Shown piece after piece: positions 1 through 11,039 of a stretch of DNA of 64,000 nt. The stretch covers positions 676,640 through 740,639 of the forward strand of contig ML664152.1 of the NCBI GenBank assembly GCA_007570785.1. The letters run 5' to 3'. A program made the position numbers and the translations under genes. Position 1 is the first letter of the stretch. The number at the start of each line of letters is the position of its first letter. The notes beneath the pieces are model-generated. The model was given only the letters and a program-made list of their open reading frames with translations, did not search any database and was not told where the DNA came from. The DNA is from Antilocapra americana. Lineage: Eukaryota > Chordata > Mammalia > Artiodactyla > Antilocapridae.

Positions 1-225
1 CATAGTTGCAACGTAGAATCTAAAACCTTATCAATGAACTTCTTGTATGGTTATGTTGCAGTCCACTGGTATATCTCTGAATGGGTCTTCTACCCGTGCA
101 CAGATTTGAAGCATGATGCACTGGCCATTTGGAAAATACTGGTTTACAGAATTATGCAGCTCTTTCAAACGTTGACACGTTTCACCAAATAATATCAATA
201 ACTCACATTCTGGACTTCCTTGCTG
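1..225 (-). pseudogene. hAT-transposase-derived (ZBED/SCAND3/FAM200-like) fragment
   Basis: The minus strand encodes a stretch with LKELHNSVNQYFPNGQCIML and VEDPFRDIPVDCNITIQE. After a one-base frame change it continues KFIDKVLDSTLQL up to the window edge. This matches the C-terminal half of domesticated hAT transposase proteins of the ZBED5/SCAND3/FAM200 group. The frameshift and abrupt truncation show it is dead. It lies in DIP2A intron 1 and abuts a CHR SINE at 211. The rest would be outside the window; the family call is from memory. Confidence 0.6.
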
Positions 226-473
226 GCACAGTGGATAAGAATTCACCTGCTAATGCAGAGGACATGCTTTGATCCCTGGTCTGGGAAGATTGTTCCATGC
301 TCCTTGTTCATGCCATGTTCCTCTCTAAACTAAGCCCTTGCACCACAACTACTAAGCCCACACACTGCAACTACTGAAGCTTGCATGCTTAGAGAAAGCC
401 CATGGACAGCAACAAAGATCCACTGAAATGAAAAATACATGAATAAATACATAAACTATTAAAAAAAAAACAC
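211..473 (+). repeat. CHR-type tRNA-Glu SINE
   Basis: The head resembles the cetartiodactyl CHR SINE (ggacttccttgctggcacag, box-B-like gatccctggtctggg). It is followed by the CHR body of CAACTACTGA/AGAGAAAGCC units and a 3' A-rich tail ending in ten A's at 463-472. Confidence 0.75.
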
Positions 474-937
474 CTATAGGCTTAAGGCAGTCCTTACGTG
501 AGGGTGGGGTTAATATTAAAAAAAAACTCATTGATTAACATTGCCATTGAGCACATCAAAAAAGTCTTTAAGTACTCAGAAGCTGTCAAGCTCATGGTAG
601 CAGACAGAAGTTTTAAATTCTTGTATTTTTCCTTGAACACACAAATATTATCACTGGCCACAATCTCTGACACTTGTTCATTTATTTCTCAGAAAATGGC
701 CACCAAATACCCAATTCTGAATAACTGTAGTTTGTCTGCCACTCAGTTTTTTCAAGTAAAAGTCACACTCCAGAAGAAAAGTGGCCAGTTTGTTCTGCAG
801 CTCGAATGGCACAACTGCCATTCCTCACACAGGCCCTGGACCTCTTAGAGCAGCCAACATGCTTTACTTGCACTTTTCATTTCTCATGAACAGACTCCAA
901 CAAGCATTCAGGGTTGAGAGGTAAGAAAGTTAACTGT

Positions 938-1062
938 TGGGACTTCCCTGGAGGTCTAGTGGTGAGGACTCAAGTTTCCATCGCAGGGAGCATAAGTTCA
1001 ATCCCTTGTTGGGGAACTAAGAATTCCCAACCCAGCAGTGCAGCCAAAAAGAAAACCATTAA
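938..1062 (+). repeat. CHR-type SINE, short
   Basis: It begins gggacttccctggaggtcta and contains a box-B-like ttcaatcccttgttggggaa. It ends gcagccaaaaagaaaa. It is a 3'-shortened copy of the same family as 211-473. Confidence 0.75.
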
Positions 1063-2149
1063 CTGTTACTGTATCAGCCAGAAAAGATATGTCTAAGTCA
1101 AAGTAGTATTGTTTTTACTGCCAGTGGGGAGGTGGTGAAGAGGGTATTGGCTGTCAGTGTGACTTGGGGCCCTTGCCTTTCAGTTCCTGCCAAGACACCA
1201 GCAGTTTTACCCACCAGGTTTCTGCACCATTAGTACAACAGGGAAAACAAAAATGACAATCTTAATACTATTATAAAAAACGGTTTTCCCTCATAGGGCC
1301 CCAGGAAGGGTCTTAGGGACCCCAAGAGGTGTGTGGACCACAGTTTGGGAACCACTGGTAGATTATTTCTAGAAGAAATGGCTACCAGAAGCCAACTCTG
1401 GGGAGAAGTCAGGGGTAGAAGGGAGGCTCACTCCATCCTATGTTTCCTTTCAACTGTTTCATTTCTCTGTAATGGGTATCTGCATGACTATTTTAATACA
1501 ACATTGTGCAGAGCCTTATGCTCAATGGAGAAACAAAGCTAAACCTGACCACTGACAGCCAAAGCATTACCAAGCACCCAGCAGGTACTCAATAATCACT
1601 GAATGAGTGAATATATATAGATAACAAACACACACAGACAAACGAAAAGTGGGAAGAACTCCAAAAGACAGGACAAGTGTGAGGGAAGGGTCACAATACA
1701 AAGACAACAGGCTGGGCTTTGACAGGTGAGTGGAATTTGGACTGAGAACTTTCATATACCACAGAATATTTAAGCAGCACAACAAATGTTTATCAATGTG
1801 AAGGCAACCCCAGACTGTCATTTAAAACTAAGAATTATATCACAAATTTTAGAAATTAAAGACGCTTAATTAGAAAAAAAGGCTTTGTGAAAAGAAGTTC
1901 CTTTCTCACATCCACAAATGGAGCTTTTCTGCTTTATGCTTAACTGTCCAGGCTAAGCCCCTGCTGTATCAAAATACAGGAAAACAAAAAACAAAGTTAA
2001 AGCCGTGGAATAGACCTACTAACCAGGATGAAAACACAGGAGTGGGACAAATGTAACCTATTGTGTAGGAATTTCCTCTCTAAATCTCTGCAGGCCACCA
2101 AAACAAAGAATAAACTTTACACTATTATTCTCTTCTTTTTTCTTTCAGG
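1063..2149. other. DIP2A intron 1, no gene seen
   Basis: AT-rich intronic sequence. A small piece at about 1563-1615 (cacccagcaggtactcaata) resembles the tail of an old MIR or L2 element. Nothing else is recognisable. Confidence 0.5.
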
Positions 2150-2470
2150 TTTACAAAAAAGTATTCAAAAATACAAGGATTTCCCACATTTCCTTTCTCT
2201 ATGCTCACACCACATTCCCAGCTGGTATTATTGGGGTACATATGCTGTAACTGATGGATAATATTGATAAATTATTACTAACTAAAGTCCATAGCTAACT
2301 TTAGGGTTCACTCTGTGTTGTACATTCTATGGGTTTTGACAAATGTATAGTGACTTGTGTCTACCATTACTGTATTAGACAGAATAGTTCTGCTGCCCTA
2401 AAGATCCCCTGTGTTCCACCTACTCACCCCATCATCCTTGTTTTTAAGTTCAGCATCGTTCAGTCTGTGC
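2150..2470 (-). repeat. Old L1 (L1M-type) 3' UTR fragment
   Basis: The sequence antisense to L1 includes gtccatagctaactttaggg and tgttgtacattctatgggtt, followed by tgacaaatgtatagtgact. These are typical of mammalian L1MA/L1MB 3' UTRs on the minus strand. Confidence 0.65.
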
Positions 2471-2587
2471 TGTTTCCTCCTCCCTCCACCCTGCACCCAC
2501 TGTCATCTCTAAGTGTTAAGCAACTCCTCATCCAGACAAATGTGACTGCTGTGAAGGCATCCAATTTTGACACTACTGTTCTAATTT

Positions 2588-2815
2588 AGGGGGTTCCCAG
2601 GTGGCGCGGTGGTAAAGAATCCACCTGCCAATGCAGGAGATGCAAGAGATGCAGGCACAATCCCTGGGTCGGGAAGATCCCCTGGAGAAGGAAATGGCAA
2701 CCCACTTCAGTATTCTTGCCTGGAAAATTCCATGGACAAAGGAGCCTGGTGGGCTAGAGTCCATGGGGTCTCAAAGAGTCGGACACAAGTGAGTACAGCA
2801 CACAGCAGCATTCTA
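2588..2815 (+). repeat. Bov-tA SINE
   Basis: The tRNA-like head is ttcccaggtggcgcggtgg, with box B in ggcacaatccctgggtcggg. The typical body follows (gatcccctggagaaggaaat, gtattcttgcctggaaaatt), with the tail gagtcggacacaagtgag. Near full length. Confidence 0.9.
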
Positions 2816-3639
2816 CTTTAGAAGTCTGTCTAAAACGGTGGGGGGTGAGTGTGTGGAGGGGAGAGAAACATCACATAGGGCAAATAAGAGTTCCACTTTT
2901 TACTTCAACTTGAAAATACAAAAATTATAATGAAAATCAAACTAATTTGGATTGCTTTAGAACTGTGCTTCATTAGTAACATCTTCCTTTATTTATATAA
3001 ATAAAACTTTACTGATGTAGGGGTAGGACAGAGGCCAGGGCTCCTGTCTCCTTGGTTACACTACACTTTGCTGTCCCTTCCCTTCAACATTGTCTTCACT
3101 TCCCCAGCTTAAGCTACTATCCACATGCGCTTAATCTTAACCTTTTATGCAACTATACATCTTCTACATACAGCTAAAATGACAACAGTATAAGAGGATT
3201 CAATAGAGCAGTGTTTCTTTTGTTGAAATACTTGTCTTTACATGTGTTCTGTCCTACAAATTATGAAGTTCTCAACCTTATCTGTCAACTCCTAGAAAGA
3301 ATTCAAACATACAACCACAAAACAAGGAATTGAAGGAATAACTAACACACTGGAGCAGAAATCAGGAGCACTATGCAAAAACATATTTGAAGCGTGTAAA
3401 ATCTAAACTGTAACTAAATGATTTTCCCTGGGTGAAGAACTAGAACAAACTCAGGCCAGTAGTTCCTGTCAGAAATATTCCTTATTTTTCCAGAAATTTT
3501 CCGATTTTCCAAGAGCACCTAATCACCAAGAATTCTCAAGTCCACCCTTTTCCAACTGCAGTTTCACTGAAAAAAGAAAAATGTCACATGTCACAGAACT
3601 TTTGAAAATCTAGATGTTAAATTCAAAGCAGTTGAATGT
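2816..3639. other. DIP2A intron 1, no gene seen
   Basis: Unique-looking AT-rich intron. I see no ORF, repeat family or RNA gene I can support. Confidence 0.5.
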
Positions 3640-3780
3640 AGATGTTGTATTAACCTGTAAAACAAAGATAACAGCACCACCTACCTCCCTAAGGTTGGTG
3701 AGGATTCGGTGAGTTAATACAACCCTGTGCATATGTATTAGACAGTCGTAAGAATTCACTAGCCTGACTCCAGTGAAACT
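3640..3780 (+). repeat. MIR SINE
   Basis: The MIR core is visible: acctgtaaaacaaagataac, acctacctccctaaggttgg and tgaggattcggtgagttaat. Divergent, as expected for an ancient element. Confidence 0.6.
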
Positions 3781-4377
3781 CAGTTCAGCCTAAGGATTCT
3801 AAAAGTTGAAAATGTATTGAAATTTCAAAAACAGTTACGCATTTAGATGCTTCTCTCCGAGGGCTGCGAGGTCCCCTGACCCCAGCCAAGTAACCAACTC
3901 TGCGCTGACTGCCACGCGGAATTCGGGACCTGAGTCTGGAGGTTACAGAGGGTAACGCTACCCACGCCTCTGAGGCCCAATTACTCAGTCTATTTTAAAC
4001 AAACGACCACTTATTGCACATGCTTCCTTAATTTTAAAAAATTCCCTAAGACAGGCTAAAAATCCCGTTCAAAGTGTTCAGGGTTTGGCACCTGTTAAAG
4101 CATCCCCGGCTCACAACTATCCCGAGAGGTAGGTGCGGCGACCAGCCGGTCTCGCAGGGGAAACCGAGGCACGCGGGTGCGCAGCCGGAGCGGTGCCCAC
4201 GCGCTGACACGCGGGCCTGGGCTGGGCAGCCCGCTCGGACACTGCGGTCGTCCCCGTCCGGGCTTCCGCGCCCGAGGCCGCACGCAGGAAGCCGGCGGGA
4301 GTCGGGTCCCCGGTGTGAGCGCCGGGCGAGCCCGGGTCGCCAGGGGCGGGGCGGGGGTCCAGGCCCTGGCCGCTCAC

Positions 4378-4468
4378 CTTCCGACAGCTCCAACTCCAGC
4401 TCGGCCAGGCTCTCCCGCACCTCAGCGGGCAGCGGCACCGCCTCCAGCGGGCACCCGCGTTCGGCCAT
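4378..4468 (-). CDS. DIP2A: DIP2A first coding exon (partial gene)
   Basis: DIP2A (disco-interacting protein 2 homolog A) is a large protein with an N-terminal DMAP1-binding-like region and two adenylate-forming (acyl-CoA synthetase-like) domains. It has been linked to acetyl-CoA metabolism, cortactin acetylation and FSTL1 signalling. This 91-nt exon encodes 30 residues starting MAERGCPLEAVPLPAEVRES and ending ELELSE, with a phase-1 donor at GGAAG|gtgagc. The sequence is nearly identical to the human N-terminus. The ATG is the first in a GC-rich context inside a CpG island. The gene lies downstream of PCNT on the same strand, as in human. The remaining exons are beyond the left edge; 1-4377 is intron 1. 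Confidence 0.93.
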
Positions 4469-4744
4469 GGCCCCGCAGCAGGACTGCCGTTCGGCCGCCT
4501 CGGGCCGCCGGGGTCGGGGCCGGGGGCGCGCCAGGCCCAGCCCAGGTGGCCGCGCGGGAGACAGCTACGTCGCTCCCCTCAGCCCCGCGACGCGCATCGG
4601 CCCTCGGGTAGCCGAGGCGGCGGGCAAGGGGGGCAGCCCGGGCGGCTCCACAGAGGCGCGGAAGCGGACACCAGCGCGGGCAGCTCCTCTGCCGCCGCCA
4701 CCGCCCCGCGCGCCCCCGACAGCCCTGCCGGCGCTGCACGGAGC

Positions 4745-4754
4745 GCGCGTGCGC
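4745..4754. promoter_or_regulatory. NRF1-like palindromic site
   Basis: GCGCGTGCGC differs at one base from the NRF1 consensus. A second GC-alternating stretch follows at about 4779-4790. The sites sit between the CCAAT box and the DIP2A ATG, a common arrangement for NRF1-driven CpG-island promoters. Confidence 0.45.
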
Positions 4755-4848
4755 GGTGGGAAGAGCGGGCGGGGGAGCGCGCGTGTGCGGCGGGTCGCCA
4801 GCCGGGTGGGCCCCTGGCCCCGCCCAGCAACACCAGACGCTCGCTGCC

Positions 4849-4853
4849 ATTGG
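4849..4853 (-). promoter_or_regulatory. CCAAT box (NF-Y type) upstream of DIP2A
   Basis: The minus strand reads GCGGCCAATGGC about 380 bp upstream of the DIP2A ATG. This is a good NF-Y core in a CpG-island promoter. Function is inferred from position and motif. Confidence 0.5.
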
Positions 4854-5727
4854 CCGCGAGGACGCGGCGGAACCGCCCCGGGCTTCCATTGACTGAGCCG
4901 GGAGAAAGTCACTCCCGAGAGGCTCTGCGCAGGAGGCTGGGATCGGGGACAGAGCGCAGGCTCGGCTGAAGGCGCGGCCGTCTCAGTGGTGGGGTCTGGG
5001 GCACGAGTCCTCTCTCAGCCCGTGTGCCAGGGCCGTTGGACTCAGGCGGGCGTGAGTGCGCGGCGATCCCTCAGGCCCCTCGGCGGACTAGCCTCGGGCA
5101 CTGGTGTGGAGTCCCCGTGGACGGTGGGGCGCAGTCTAGATGAAGGACGTGGAGCTTCCAGGCGCGCTGGGCCTGCTCTTAAGGAATGCGTCAACATGCC
5201 TTCCTCCCAGCACGGGTGGGCCTCACTCGTGGGGCTTTTCACAACTCCCAGGAGCCAGCCGGACACCCCGGGCCCCTTTGGACGTCCTTCATAGACCCGT
5301 TATGACATGTGTGTTAGCCCAAGTGCCTTTCAAAACAGCCTTAGAAGGAGCTCCAGCAGCAATTTCAGACGGTACGGTGACCTTGGGAACTGCGAGCCTT
5401 GGGGGGTTGGATAGTGGAGCTGCACTGAGCGCCCCCTTACACACACACTCGAGAATCCAGAGGGAACTGCTGCGCAGCGTCGCGGGTAGTGTGTCTGCCT
5501 GGTGCAGCAGTGGACTGTGGTGGACGCGAGTACCCACAACTGTACGCAGAGGGGTCACATCCTTTAGGTGAGGGCGAATACAGAAGGCCTCTGATGACCC
5601 CGAGTTAATTTTTCACCTGCGTTGAGGTAGGAGTGAACCAGTGAAATGCATGAATACCCTAGTGACCTTTTTATGATGGAAATATTAACTATAAGTAAAG
5701 ATAACGGAAGTGGGCATCATCTAAATG

Positions 5728-5850
5728 GTGCTGCTAGTGTTAGAGAACCTGCCTGCCAATGCAGGAGACATAAGAGATACAGGTTTCATTCCTGGGTGGG
5801 GAAGATCCCCTGGAGGAGCACATGGCAACCCACTCCAGTATTCCTTAATA
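5728..5850 (+). repeat. Bov-tA SINE, 3'-truncated
   Basis: Contains gagaacctgcctgccaatgc, ggtttcattcctgggtgggg and gatcccctggaggagcacat, then stops after cactccagtattcctt. Lies between the DIP2A promoter and the intergenic repeats. Confidence 0.8.
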
Positions 5851-6277
5851 CTACTGATGCTCTTCAGAAAAATCATGGACAGCTGATGTCTACCAATAGA
5901 CCATTGAAAGTGATGGAGTCTCTTTGATTGCATGCGAAGAAATCATTTCCTGCACTGAGACAATAAAGACAAGGACTAGGCCCAAGAGTCTCTATGATGG
6001 TAAACACCCAGTCAAGACAATTCAGTTTTGCTAAGTTCAGGATCCTGGTTGGGGAAATCTGGGTAGATGCCCTCAAAGATTTCCTCACCCGCACCCCCAC
6101 CCCATCCCACACACTACCCCCTTGATTTGCCTTGAATCTCTGGAGCCTGCCCATGTGGCTCACCTTTCCCTACCAGCCTAGCACCTCACTCCCTAATCTG
6201 TTGGACAATAGGCATAGAATTATGGTTATTTCTTAGTATAATTCAGATGAATTATAATCCCCTTCCCTCAAAAGAAC

Positions 6278-6662
6278 ATATTAGTTTGCTAGAACTGCAG
6301 TAACAAAGTACCACTTACTGGGTGGCTTAACAGAAGTTTATCTCACAGTTCTGGGGGCTGGAAGTTAGAACAAAGTGACAGGGCTGTGAGGGAAGGATCT
6401 TCTATTCCTCTGCTAGCTTCTGGTGGTTTGCTGGCAACCTGGTGTTACTTGGCTTGTAGATGGGATTGTGCCAGTCTGCCTTGATGTTCACGTGCCTTTC
6501 TCCCTATGTTTGTCTGTTTCTGTGTCCAAATTTCCTGTTTTTGAAGATACCAGTTATTGGTATCGCCTGTAAAGACCCTATTTCCAGATAAGGTTACATT
6601 CACGAGTACCTGGGGGTTAGGACTTAAACATCTTTTCCAGGGACACAGTTTAGGCCATGACA
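6278..6662 (-). repeat. MLT1-type MaLR LTR
   Basis: On the plus strand it begins tattagtttgctagaactgc and continues with tgggtggcttaacagaagtt. It ends ggacacagtttaggccatga. This is the reverse complement of an MLT1-family LTR. Confidence 0.7.
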
Positions 6663-6889
6663 GGTTGTAAGAACCAGCCAACTGCCAGGAGCTAGGAAAG
6701 TTTTTGTTGGGCTGGATTATAAGTGTGCTTGATGAGTGGTGGTCCCCAGCATCCTTACTTAATTCACTGGCATAAGCCCTGCAGAAATCAGAAGAAAACT
6801 AGAGTGTAAAGTTGGTAGAAGACTTATGACCAGTCTTCTAAGATACAGAGTTTAATACCTAGGCAAAGACTAGTAGCAAACTCCTAAAG

Positions 6890-7195
6890 TGATGCTATGT
6901 CTGTTGCTGTATAACAAATTACTACACACTTAGTGGCTTAAAACAAGAATCATTTATTATCCTAAGTTGCTGTGGGTCAGGGCATAGTGGAATTGACCTA
7001 CGTCATCTGGAGCTTCAGTTGAAGCAGCTTGAAGGCTGGAGGTTGGAATGATCTGAAAGTTCATTTACTCACATGACTGACAGTTGATGCTGGAGCCCAG
7101 ATTGGAGGTGTCATCCAGTGTACCCACACATGGCCATTCCTGCTAGTCAGTGGTGGCTTACCCCTGTAGGCAAGAGCTGACAGTAGGAAAGATTG
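6890..7195. repeat. Ancient LTR-like interspersed repeat
   Basis: Contains ctgttgctgtataacaaatt, agtggcttaaaacaagaatc and gttgctgtgggtcagggca, which are recurrent in old mammalian MLT/MER LTR repeats. I cannot assign the subfamily. Confidence 0.4.
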
Positions 7196-8039
7196 CTCCA
7201 GAACAGCATTTGGGGTGGGGGGCAACGATAAGATCCTAGCAAAAAAGAGGCCAGGAAGGAGCTCGTAACTGACAAAAGTCAGTACTGCAAATTACAGTGG
7301 CCATCAAGGTCTGAGTGGCAGCCAAGGGACCCTGACCTGTGGACAGTTACAGAAATGATTAATAAAACACAGCATCCCTAGAGGCAAAACAGATGGGCCA
7401 TTGGAGATACCAGCAGAAAAAAGTTAAGGATGGATGAATAGGAAAATTAGGATCCCATAGCCAGTTTCTGGACTGAGCTGGTTTTCAGATGTGATACTGA
7501 AGAGGTGGCCAGAAACCAAGAAGGACTCTGCAGTATACCACAAGTACATACAGAAATGAATACTGAAGTCCTTTTCCAGAGTCCAGTAGCCATTTCCTTT
7601 GATAACTACACCCAGAGGGAAAGTAGGTAGCCAAACATTCTGAAGACCGACGTGCACAAAGTCTGAATTGACTTTGATATCCAGACATCTGCATTATCAT
7701 CACGACTACCCTGTCAGAGTGGCTGCATATGGTGGCCAGGTAATTAATGGGGTCCTCCCCCAAGGTCCAGCTTACAGTAGGCCCACCAGCTCTGTGGACC
7801 TGCTTGGTGGTCATTTCCCCTGTCCCAAACTGAATAATTGGCATTGATGTACTTGGCAATTAACATTACTCTCAGATTGGGTCTCTGACCTGTAGGGTTA
7901 GAGCTATCACAACAGGAAAAGTCAAGTGGAAACCTCTAAAACTGATCTGCTCCAGTCAAGATCATAGAGCCTCTAGGGGTGGGACAGTGGCAGAACTGGG
8001 GGCCACTTTTAAGTATCTAAAGGATACAGCATGGTGGTC
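7196..8039. other. Intergenic, possibly 5' part of the ERV remnant
   Basis: No convincing host gene. It lies directly upstream of plus-strand reverse-transcriptase similarity and could be decayed gag/pro sequence. An antisense 124-codon ORF (7485-7859) has no recognisable domain. Confidence 0.35.
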
Positions 8040-8400
8040 CCCCAAATCTTAAATTCACCAGGATGATCCCTGCAGAAGTTGGATCCTGGAGGATGGCAGT
8101 ACACTGCAAACTCAACTGAGTGGTAGCCCTGACAGTAGTTTCTGTGTCAAATGCAGGGGGTGGCTACCGATTTGGTGTGTTCTTTTCTGTCCCCATCGAA
8201 AAAAAAGATCAGAACCATTTCACATTCACATGGAACACATGCAGTTTTGCCCAAAGGCTACGTTACCTCTCTTGCCCTCTTTTATAGTCCAAAGACCTCA
8301 CCATCCTGAAGAACATCATGCTGGGAGCCATCAGGATGCGCCCTCACTTGGATGACAAAGTCACGAGACTAAGAAGGAAACTGCAAAGCGGATTTTCCTT
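8040..8400 (+). mobile_element. Degenerate endogenous retrovirus pol: RT palm
   Basis: Plus-strand reading across frames gives WRMAVHCKLN, then VFFSVPIEKKDQNHFTFTW. These correspond to the conserved RT palm region of class I (gamma-like) retroviral pol. The copy has in-frame stops and frameshifts and is clearly dead. It is separated from the RT thumb at 9480 by an LTR-like insertion. The assignment is by remembered family pattern. Confidence 0.6.
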
Positions 8401-9475
8401 CGGGACATCCCAAGGCAAGGCCCCTTCTGGTATTTTTCTTGGGAAGTTCTGTTTATGCTTATCTGTTTATATTTTAGCTCATCTCAGTAGCTCAGTCCCA
8501 GTTAGAAAAAATTCGCCCTGAGATAATTCCCTCAGACCTTATTTCCCTCAGAGGATCTGGGAAGGCAGATTCCTTTTCCCGAGGACAAAGGAGGAATAAG
8601 GGACAATTAAATAGATTTCTACACCTCCTCCTAGTTACTGGGGAGTTTACCAAGAGTTCTCTGGAGGTCATGGCAAAGCCACCACCAGAAGGGCTCGTAC
8701 TTGGGTCACCTTTCCACATCCCACTCCCCCGACCACTCCACGGAGGAGGCTCCCTTCTTTGAAGAAACCAGGCTGGAATGGGACTTAGGAATGCTCATAA
8801 CTGTGGCCAGCATAGTTGGAGATATTGATTACTTTAGGATAGTGTAGATATAGGAATTCATTTTAGTAGTTATAAGGTTAATAGGGTTTTATTGTTAAAG
8901 CAGTGCTGCTAAACTGTCTCTTTGTCCTCTTTTCTCTTTCCTTGTAAGAACCGAAATAGGTTAATAGAATAAAACCGTTTGAAGCTTAAGCCCCTCTCTA
9001 GCTTCTACATAGTTGCACCTAATAAGAGAAATGTAACCTTTCTACTTAGACTGATGTACTTAGGCGAAGTATGCTGGAGACATTCAAATGGTAAACATAC
9101 TATTGTTAGGTATAATTATGCAGAAGTCCGACCTTTTACAAGGAAAATGAGCTTAATGTTAAAGTTGTTGATGGTAGGCAGAAAACAAAAGATTGTATAG
9201 AATAATTGTGATGTAATGGGGATGTTTTTTGGCTATAAAACTAAACTAAAAAAAAATAAAGAGACTGCTCCATCACCCCTCAAAACTAACAGCAATAAAG
9301 AGAGACTGCTCCTTCACCCCACAAAACTAACAGCAATAAAGAGAAACTGCTCCATCACCACACATCAACTCAGCTCAGTTCTTCCGCTGATGCCACTCAT
9401 CCCTCAAGACCCCTGGACCCACTGGGGCTGGACCCCGGCAATATCACACTGCTCTGTTGCATCAGTAATATTACA
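8400..9475 (+). mobile_element. Probable solo LTR inserted in the ERV pol
   Basis: About 1.07 kb interrupts retroviral RT coding similarity. It contains a TATA-like ggctataaaact (9229-9240) followed by several AATAAAGAG polyadenylation-like repeats, as an LTR U3-R junction would. No coding sequence is seen. I could not fix exact ends or a target duplication, so the boundaries are approximate. Confidence 0.5.
9256..9360 (+). repeat. Tandem repeat, about 40-bp unit, 2.5 copies
   Basis: The unit begins taaagagactgctccatca and ends caaaactaacagcaa. It is repeated with small changes (first unit 39 bp, second 41 bp), with a third partial copy. Each unit carries an AATAAAGAG, so the polyA signal of the LTR is multiplied. 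Confidence 0.75.
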
Positions 9476-9479
9476 AAGA

Positions 9480-10205
9480 TGCTGGAGGCCTTGGTAAGAT
9501 ATAGGTGCTCCAGAGAGTAGCAGATAAACCCACTGAAGATTTAGAGACCTGCTACATTTGTAACATTTTTAGAGATCCAGTGGTCAGTGGTGCCCTAGGG
9601 CATCCCTTCCAAAAGGCAAAGACAATGATTGCATCTTGCACCTTCAGCCAACAATAAAGGAAGATATTGTTGAGTCTTTTCAGGTTCTGGAAGTGGGATG
9701 TTCCACACCTATGAATAGTGCTCTGGCCCAAATACTGGATGACTTGGAAGACTTCCAGGTTTGAGAAGAACCCAGAAAAGTAAGAGTTTTTGTAATTGGT
9801 CAAGACTGTGATGCAAGCATTTGTGCTGCCCCAGCCATACGGTCTAGCAGGTGGTGGTGGTGGTGGTGGTGGGGAACAATATGATGTGGAGTTTCTGGCA
9901 CATCTCAGTAGGAGATTCATGAAGCAAGACCCTAGGTTCTGCTATCCCCCTGGAAGCAGAGAATTATTTGCCTTTTATGGAAAAGAAAGTCTTGGTGTGC
10001 TTCTGTGCTCTGATAGAAATGGAACATCTGGCCTTGGGACACCAAGTGACCATGCAGACAAAACAGTGCCTTGTTAGGGGGTTCTGCCAAACTCACAAGG
10101 TCATCAGAGTGATTTGGCCCAGCAGCAATCCACCACCAGGTGGAAGGAGAATGTTCAAGACTGAGCATGGGACTGTTCAGGGGTCACAAGTGAGTGCAGG
10201 ATAGG
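9480..10205 (+). mobile_element. Degenerate ERV pol: RT thumb/connection
   Basis: Mixed-frame similarity to the end of retroviral RT: LEIQWS near 9570, LHLAPSAN near 9630 and a connection-like ALIEMEHLALGHQVTMQT near 10010-10060. It resumes the pol interrupted at 8400. An in-frame (GGT)7 microsatellite sits at 9851-9873. Many stops; not functional. Confidence 0.6.
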
Positions 10206-10344
10206 TGGCACCGACCCACAGGCCACCCACTGCTGCTATATCAGAGCCCCTCTCTCCTTTCACACCTATGACCATATGGGGAGGCCTTTAGGACACGTGG
10301 ACAGACGGGGACAATCTTGAGCCTCTTTCCTGGGTGGACTGGCT

Positions 10345-11037
10345 TGGTGGTAGTGTTCAGATGCCAAGTCGTGTCCGATTCTTCGCAACCCCATGGACTG
10401 CAGCACACCAGGTGTTCCTGTCCCTCACCATCTCCCAGAGTTTACCCAAGTTCATATCCATTGAATTGGTGATGCCATCTTATCCTTTGTCACCCCCTTC
10501 TCCTTCTGCCTTCAGTCTTTACCAGCATCAGGGGCTTTTCCAATGAGTCGGTACTTCACATCAGGTGGACAAAGTATTAGATTTCAGCTTCAGCATCAGT
10601 CCTTCCAATGAGCATTCAGGATTAATTTCCTTTAGGATTGACTGGTTGGATCTTGCAGTCCAAGGGATCTCAACAGTCTTCTCTAGTACCACAGTTTGAA
10701 AGCATCAATTCTTCGGTGCTCTGCCTTCTTTATGGTCCGACTCTCATGTCTGTACATGACTACTGGAAAAAACCAGTTTTGACTATCTGGACCTTGTTGG
10801 CAAAGTGATGTCTCTGCTTTTTAATACACTGTCTAAGTTTGTCATAGCTTTTCTTCCAAGGAGCAACTGTCTTTTAGTTTCATAGCTGCAGTCACCATCC
10901 ACAGTGATTTTAGAGCCCAAGAAGAGAAATCTGTCACTGTTTCCACCTTTTCCCCTTCTATTTGCCATGAAGTGATGAAACTGGATAGCCATGATCTCAG
11001 TTTTTTTAATATTGAGTTTTAAGCCTGACTTGGTACC
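10345..11037 (-). mobile_element. BovB LINE, 3' fragment
   Basis: The minus strand encodes typical BovB C-terminal sequence (DRFLFLGSKITVDGDCSYET and [18 protein letters not shown]), and the plus-strand side begins with the Bov-A-like 3' end. 5'-truncated. It separates the RT connection from the RNase H of the older ERV. Confidence 0.85.
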
Positions 11038-11039
11038 TG

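Larger units (their letters stand above)
4080..5130. promoter_or_regulatory. CpG island / DIP2A promoter
   Basis: This stretch of roughly 1 kb is very GC-rich and dense in CpG, in sharp contrast to the AT-rich DNA on both sides. It spans the DIP2A start codon and the upstream region. Several GC boxes (for example ggccccgccca at 4817-4827), NRF1-like sites and a CCAAT box are visible, and there is no TATA box. This indicates a broadly expressed, TATA-less promoter. The transcription start is not determined. Confidence 0.85.

Noticed and set aside
498..848. 116-codon plus-strand ORF in DIP2A intron 1
   Set aside because: No domain or homology recognised, AT-rich, no splice or promoter context.
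2588..2660. tRNA gene-like A and B boxes in many SINE heads
   Set aside because: They are the tRNA-derived heads of Bov-tA and CHR SINEs, not tRNA genes; no intact cloverleaf seen.
4074..4892. 272-codon plus-strand ORF and several other long ORFs in the CpG island
   Set aside because: Low-complexity Arg/Pro/Gly/Ala translation typical of GC-rich DNA with few stops. The real coding sequence here is DIP2A exon 1 on the minus strand.
9256..9360. Regularly spaced repeats resembling a CRISPR array
   Set aside because: Units are directly tandem without spacers, only 2.5 copies, in a mammalian LTR.
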